A stretch of DNA of 64,000 nucleotides, taken from Haematococcus lacustris. Taxonomy: Eukaryota; Chlorophyta; Chlorophyceae; Chlamydomonadales; Haematococcaceae. Location of the stretch: assembly GCA_030144725.1 (NCBI GenBank), contig JASKMD010000021.1, positions 2,439,768 to 2,503,767 on the forward strand. Direction: 5' to 3'. The notes under the pieces are model-generated. The model made no database searches and had not been told where the DNA came from. It saw nothing but the letters and a program-made list of their open reading frames with translations. Of the stretch, positions 60,799 through 64,000 are shown in pieces. Every line of letters begins with the position of its first letter. Position 1 is the first letter of the stretch. The position numbers and the translations under genes were made by a program.

Positions 60799-62702
60799 TC
60801 AAAACTGGAGCCACTTGTCGAAGTAGACGCACGTCGCGGGCGACACCGGTCCGCCGTCTCGGCACTGATGAAACACTGGGCACACGCCGCACGGAAGGTT
60901 GGTGAAGGGTGTGGTCTCTGGCGCAGCGTACAACATCGGTCGGTAATGCTCCTCGCTGTCATCTGGGTCATCGCCTTCGACCTGCAATTGCGCGCACAGT
61001 GACGGGAAGATTACTGAAAATGGGACACAGCCAGAAGCGGAAATCTCAGAATCCGATGTCAACCAGTTTAATCGGGCTGCTCGACTGAAGGTGTGCAACC
61101 AGCGGCTTACCGTATCGATGGTGCCGTCGTACACCAATGTCTGAATGATCATCCCAATGTCCTCGTCGGCCAAGCTCACCTGCGATGCGGACCGACAGTA
61201 ATAGAGTAACATAAAAAATGAGGAGGCCCGGCGCTGACCACGCCCGCGACACGCGACACGTCCCTAGAGTTCATTCCTGCGACTGTGACTGGAACAACAG
61301 GACAACTTCATGCCGGTTGCGGAATGAGCTTCGCTAACTGCGCGAAAGGTCGCCTACCGTGATGGCAGGCTGCGCCTTGATGTGCGCCGCGATTTGGCGT
61401 AGTGTGGTATCGCCTCGCTTGAGGATATAGCTCTTAACCACGGCCCGGAGCGTCTCGATGAAGTCATGGTCGAACTGGTTGTCCGTGTACCTGCATCAAG
61501 ACCATCAGCGTGACAGGGGCTGTCACACATGTCAGGCTCGTAGGGTTTGGGAGAGCCTGCCGATCACTGCCCCACTTGCTGGCCCCAGTACCACTTCATG
61601 GCACTCAACTCCTTTGAGCGCATAGCCAAGCATGCATGCTGTCATGCACGCACCATGCACCCCCTGTCAGCTCCCTGGACGGCTCCAGCTCAGCCAACAT
61701 GTAGACCTGGAAGAAAAAATGGAGAGGGAGGACAGCAGCAGCAGGTGAAGGCAGGGTAGGCGGGGGCGGGGGCGGGGGCGGGGGCGGGGGCGGGGGCGGC
61801 CTTGCGACCCTGACCTTGCGGCTGGGGTTGTTGACGCTCTTCACCGCCTTGACCAGGCGCCTGCCCTCCAGCACCTTCAAGATCTTGGTGATGTGCGGCT
61901 GGGCAAGGTTGGTGCGTGTCTTCATGTCCTTGGTCCACAGCCCTGCGGGTGCAAGCCGCCAGCATGACAGTGGGTGACGAGGCAGCAGGCAAGTAGCAGC
62001 CCGCCAGGATCAGCCAGCAGGGGGTAGGGAGTAGGTAGCAAGGGGAGCTGACCGGGGGCAGCCAGCAGGGGTTAGGGGTAGGTAGCGAGGGGCAGCTGCC
62101 AGAGGCTGCAGCGCACCCGCACTCCCTGAGCTCTGAATGGTCTGGTACACCATCAGCTCGTCTGCCGCCAGCCCCTTGTACCTGCACCATGTGCCACCAC
62201 AGCCACACACAAATTGTGTTTCTGCCATGTTCACTGTTGCTCAGGTACCGCAGTGTGGCACACCCTGCCGATAGTGTGACAAACATGTTACCATGATCCA
62301 CATTACAACTGCTGCCAGAGGTTAGGCATTGTAGCTTTGGTGAGGTTGAGGCAAACCTGACCTTTGACACCCATTTACAAGTTTGTCTTCTTTAATTTAG
62401 AGCCATGCTGGCCAAACCATACAGCGCCAATGCACATGCGGACACTGATTATGTATTGCTGTCCCTCAAAAAAGTGCCACCTTTGCCCATGTGCCTCCTC
62501 CACCTCCGCCCCTGCTGCCCCTGCCGCCCCTGCCACCCCTACTGCCTCTGCTACCCCTGCCTCCATGTCCCCCCCTCTACGCTCAGCTGCTGCTGACCCA
62601 CTTGGCTGACTCCTCTGCCGACAGCTCCTTGTAGAAGGTGGTCTTGTTGGGGCCCACCTGGTACAGCTGGATGCGCTTGCTGGACAGCAGCTTGTTGATA
62701 GC
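60799..62702 (-). CDS. RPC6: RNA polymerase III subunit RPC6 (RPC34), 5' exons outside window
   Basis: Seven exons: 62702-62602, 62181-62117, 61942-61815, 61706-61654, 61490-61358, 61179-61111, 60981-60799. The phases all agree. The winged-helix part is visible: AINKLLSSKRIQLYQVGPNK, YKGLAADELMVYQTIQSSGS, GLWTKDMKTRTNLAQPHITK, LEGRRLVKAVKSV, VYMLAELEPSRELTGGAWY. The C-terminus has CGVCPVFHQCRDGGPVSP and NC-like TCVYFDKWLQF, the four-cysteine motif that in other eukaryotes binds an Fe-S cluster. RPC6 belongs to the RPC3/RPC6/RPC7 subcomplex that helps open promoters for tRNA and 5S RNA transcription in the nucleus. About 60-70 N-terminal residues are missing. The acceptor at 62703 is preceded by intron containing the 23-bp minisatellite, so the first exon(s) must be right of 64000. 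Confidence 0.92.
61758..61798. repeat. (GGGGGC)n array in RPC6 intron
   Basis: Seven GGGGGC units in the short intron between exons 61942-61815 and 61706-61654. Confidence 0.9.
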
Positions 62703-62879
62703 CTGCGTCAAGGGGCATGCGGCATGCGGCTGTAGGCAGGGGTGTTAAGGGGCAGAGGGCTGAGTGTTGCTTCCCTTTGACACCCCTTGGACACCCTAAG
62801 GCCTGCTGGGCACTCTGTCACTGCCAGCCCCACCACAGCCAGGCCTGCCTAGGCCTGCCTGAGACTGCAGGCAGGTGTG

Positions 62880-64000
62880 GCATGGGGCGGAGGGTAGGGG
62901 GGGCATGGGGCTGAGGGTACGGGGGGCATGGGGTTGAGGGTACGGGGGGCATGTGGTTGAGGGTACGGGGGGCATGGGGCTGAGGGTACGGGGGGCATGG
63001 GGCTGAGGGTACGGGGGGCATGGGGCTGAGGGTACGGGGGGCATGGGGCTGAGGGTACGGGGGGCATGGGGCTGAGGGTAGGGGGGGCATGGGGCTGAGG
63101 GTACGGGGGGCATGGGGCATGGGGCTGAGGGTACGGGGGGCATGGGGCTGAGGGTACGGGGGGCATGGGGCTGAGGGTAGGGGGGGCATGGGGCTGAGGG
63201 TAGGGGGGGCATGGGGCTGAGGGTAGGGGGGGCATGGGGCTGAGGGTACGGGGGGCATGGGGCTGAGGGTACGGGGGGCATGGGGCTGAGGGTAGGGGGG
63301 GCATGGGGCTGAGGGTACGGGGGGCATGGGGCTGAGGGTACGGGGGGCATGGGGCTGAGGGTACGGGGGGCATGGGGCTGAGGGTACGGGGGGCATGGGG
63401 CTGAGGGTACGGGGGGCATGGGGAAGAGGGTACGGGGGGCATGGGGCTGAGGGTACGGGGGGCATGGGGCTGAGGGTACGGGGGGCATGGGGCTGAGGGT
63501 ACGGGGGGCATGGGGCTGAGGGTACGGGGGGCATGGGGCTGAGGGTACGGGGGGCATGGGGCTGAGGGTAGGGGGGGCATGGGGCTGAGGGTAGGGGGGG
63601 CATGGGGCTGAGGGTACGGGGGGCATGGGGCTGAGGGTAGGGGGGGCATGGGGCTGAGGGTAGGGGGGGCATGGGGCTGAGGGTACGGGGGGCATGGGGC
63701 TGAGGGTACGGGGGGCATGGGGCTGAGGGTACGGGGGGCATGGGGCTGAGGGTACGGGGGGCATGGGGCTGAGGGTAGGGGGGGCATGGGGCTGAGGGTA
63801 CGGGGGGCATGGGGCTGAGGGTAGGGGGGGCATGGGGCTGAGGGTAGGGGGGGCATGGGGCTGAGGGTAGGGGGGGCATGGGGCTGAGGGTAGGGGGGGC
63901 ATGGGGCTGAGGGTAGGGGGGGCATGGGGCTGAGGGTAGGGGGGGCATGGGGCTGAGGGTAGGGGGGGCATGGGGCTGAGGGTAGGGGGGGCATTGGGCT
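62880..64000. repeat. 23-bp minisatellite, about 48 copies
   Basis: The unit is CATGGGGCTGAGGGTACGGG plus GGG. Position 17 alternates between C and G (TAC/TAG) along the array. Single odd units are GTTGAGG near 62930-62960, an 8-bp partial copy at 63115 and GAAGAGG at 63423. The array reaches the window end. All three minus-strand frames stay open because 23 bp cycles through the frames without creating stops, so the resulting 370-390-codon ORFs are artefacts. Confidence 0.97.

Noticed and set aside
62796..63994. Three overlapping 370-390-codon minus-strand ORFs
   Set aside because: They are translations of the 23-bp minisatellite in each frame (PPYPQPHAPRTLSPM repeats). Openness follows from the unit, not from selection.

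Overview
The window looks like nuclear DNA of a green alga, most likely a chlorophycean of the Chlamydomonadales type. The reasons are high GC content, many short GT-AG introns, abundant CAG/CTG runs giving Q, A, S or L homopolymers, TGTAA-type polyadenylation signals after several stop codons, a chloroplast BPG2-type GTPase, and intron-borne G-rich minisatellites. No species call is made. A 500-base block of N occupies 31570-32069.

Layout. (1) 1-4647: minus-strand SAWADEE-domain gene with a low-complexity tail rich in CAG runs. (2) 5525-6416: small minus-strand gene of unknown function. (3) 6429-22141: a 15.7-kb block of four nested insertions. The outermost is a foldback element with 511-bp arms and a TACGC target duplication. 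A 5'-truncated non-LTR retrotransposon sits in its right arm. A DNA transposon with 27-bp TIRs sits in the retrotransposon ORF and carries coiled-coil/Gag-like and DDE-type ORFs. An element with ~470-bp diverged TIRs and a hAT-like transposase lies inside that. (4) 23804-26027: decayed hAT transposase whose catalytic middle is missing where a hexamer array lies. (5) 26158-31570: Ty3/gypsy chromovirus cut by the gap. (6) 32071-34192: 3' end of an unknown plus-strand gene and an orphan ORF.

(7) 34376-62702 is mostly conserved host genes: BPG2 chloroplast GTPase (minus, 13 exons), a Rubisco-LSMT-like SET methyltransferase (plus), a 657-codon transposon-like ORF (minus), mitochondrial succinyl-CoA ligase alpha (plus, 9 exons), a 4'-phosphopantetheinyl transferase (plus, 8 exons), and RNA polymerase III subunit RPC6 (minus, its 5' exons lying beyond the window). 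(8) 62880-64000: a 23-bp minisatellite, probably inside RPC6 intron sequence.

The housekeeping genes are not one pathway. They cover chloroplast ribosome/rRNA maturation, protein methylation, the TCA cycle, carrier-protein activation and Pol III transcription. BPG2 and the SET gene are divergent across 379 bp, the ligase and transferase are head to tail with 201 bp between coding regions, and the transferase and RPC6 converge. Exon models for BPG2, the ligase, the transferase and the visible part of RPC6 were built by eye, and their splice phases close without a frame break. Family names rest on motif recognition, not on a search.
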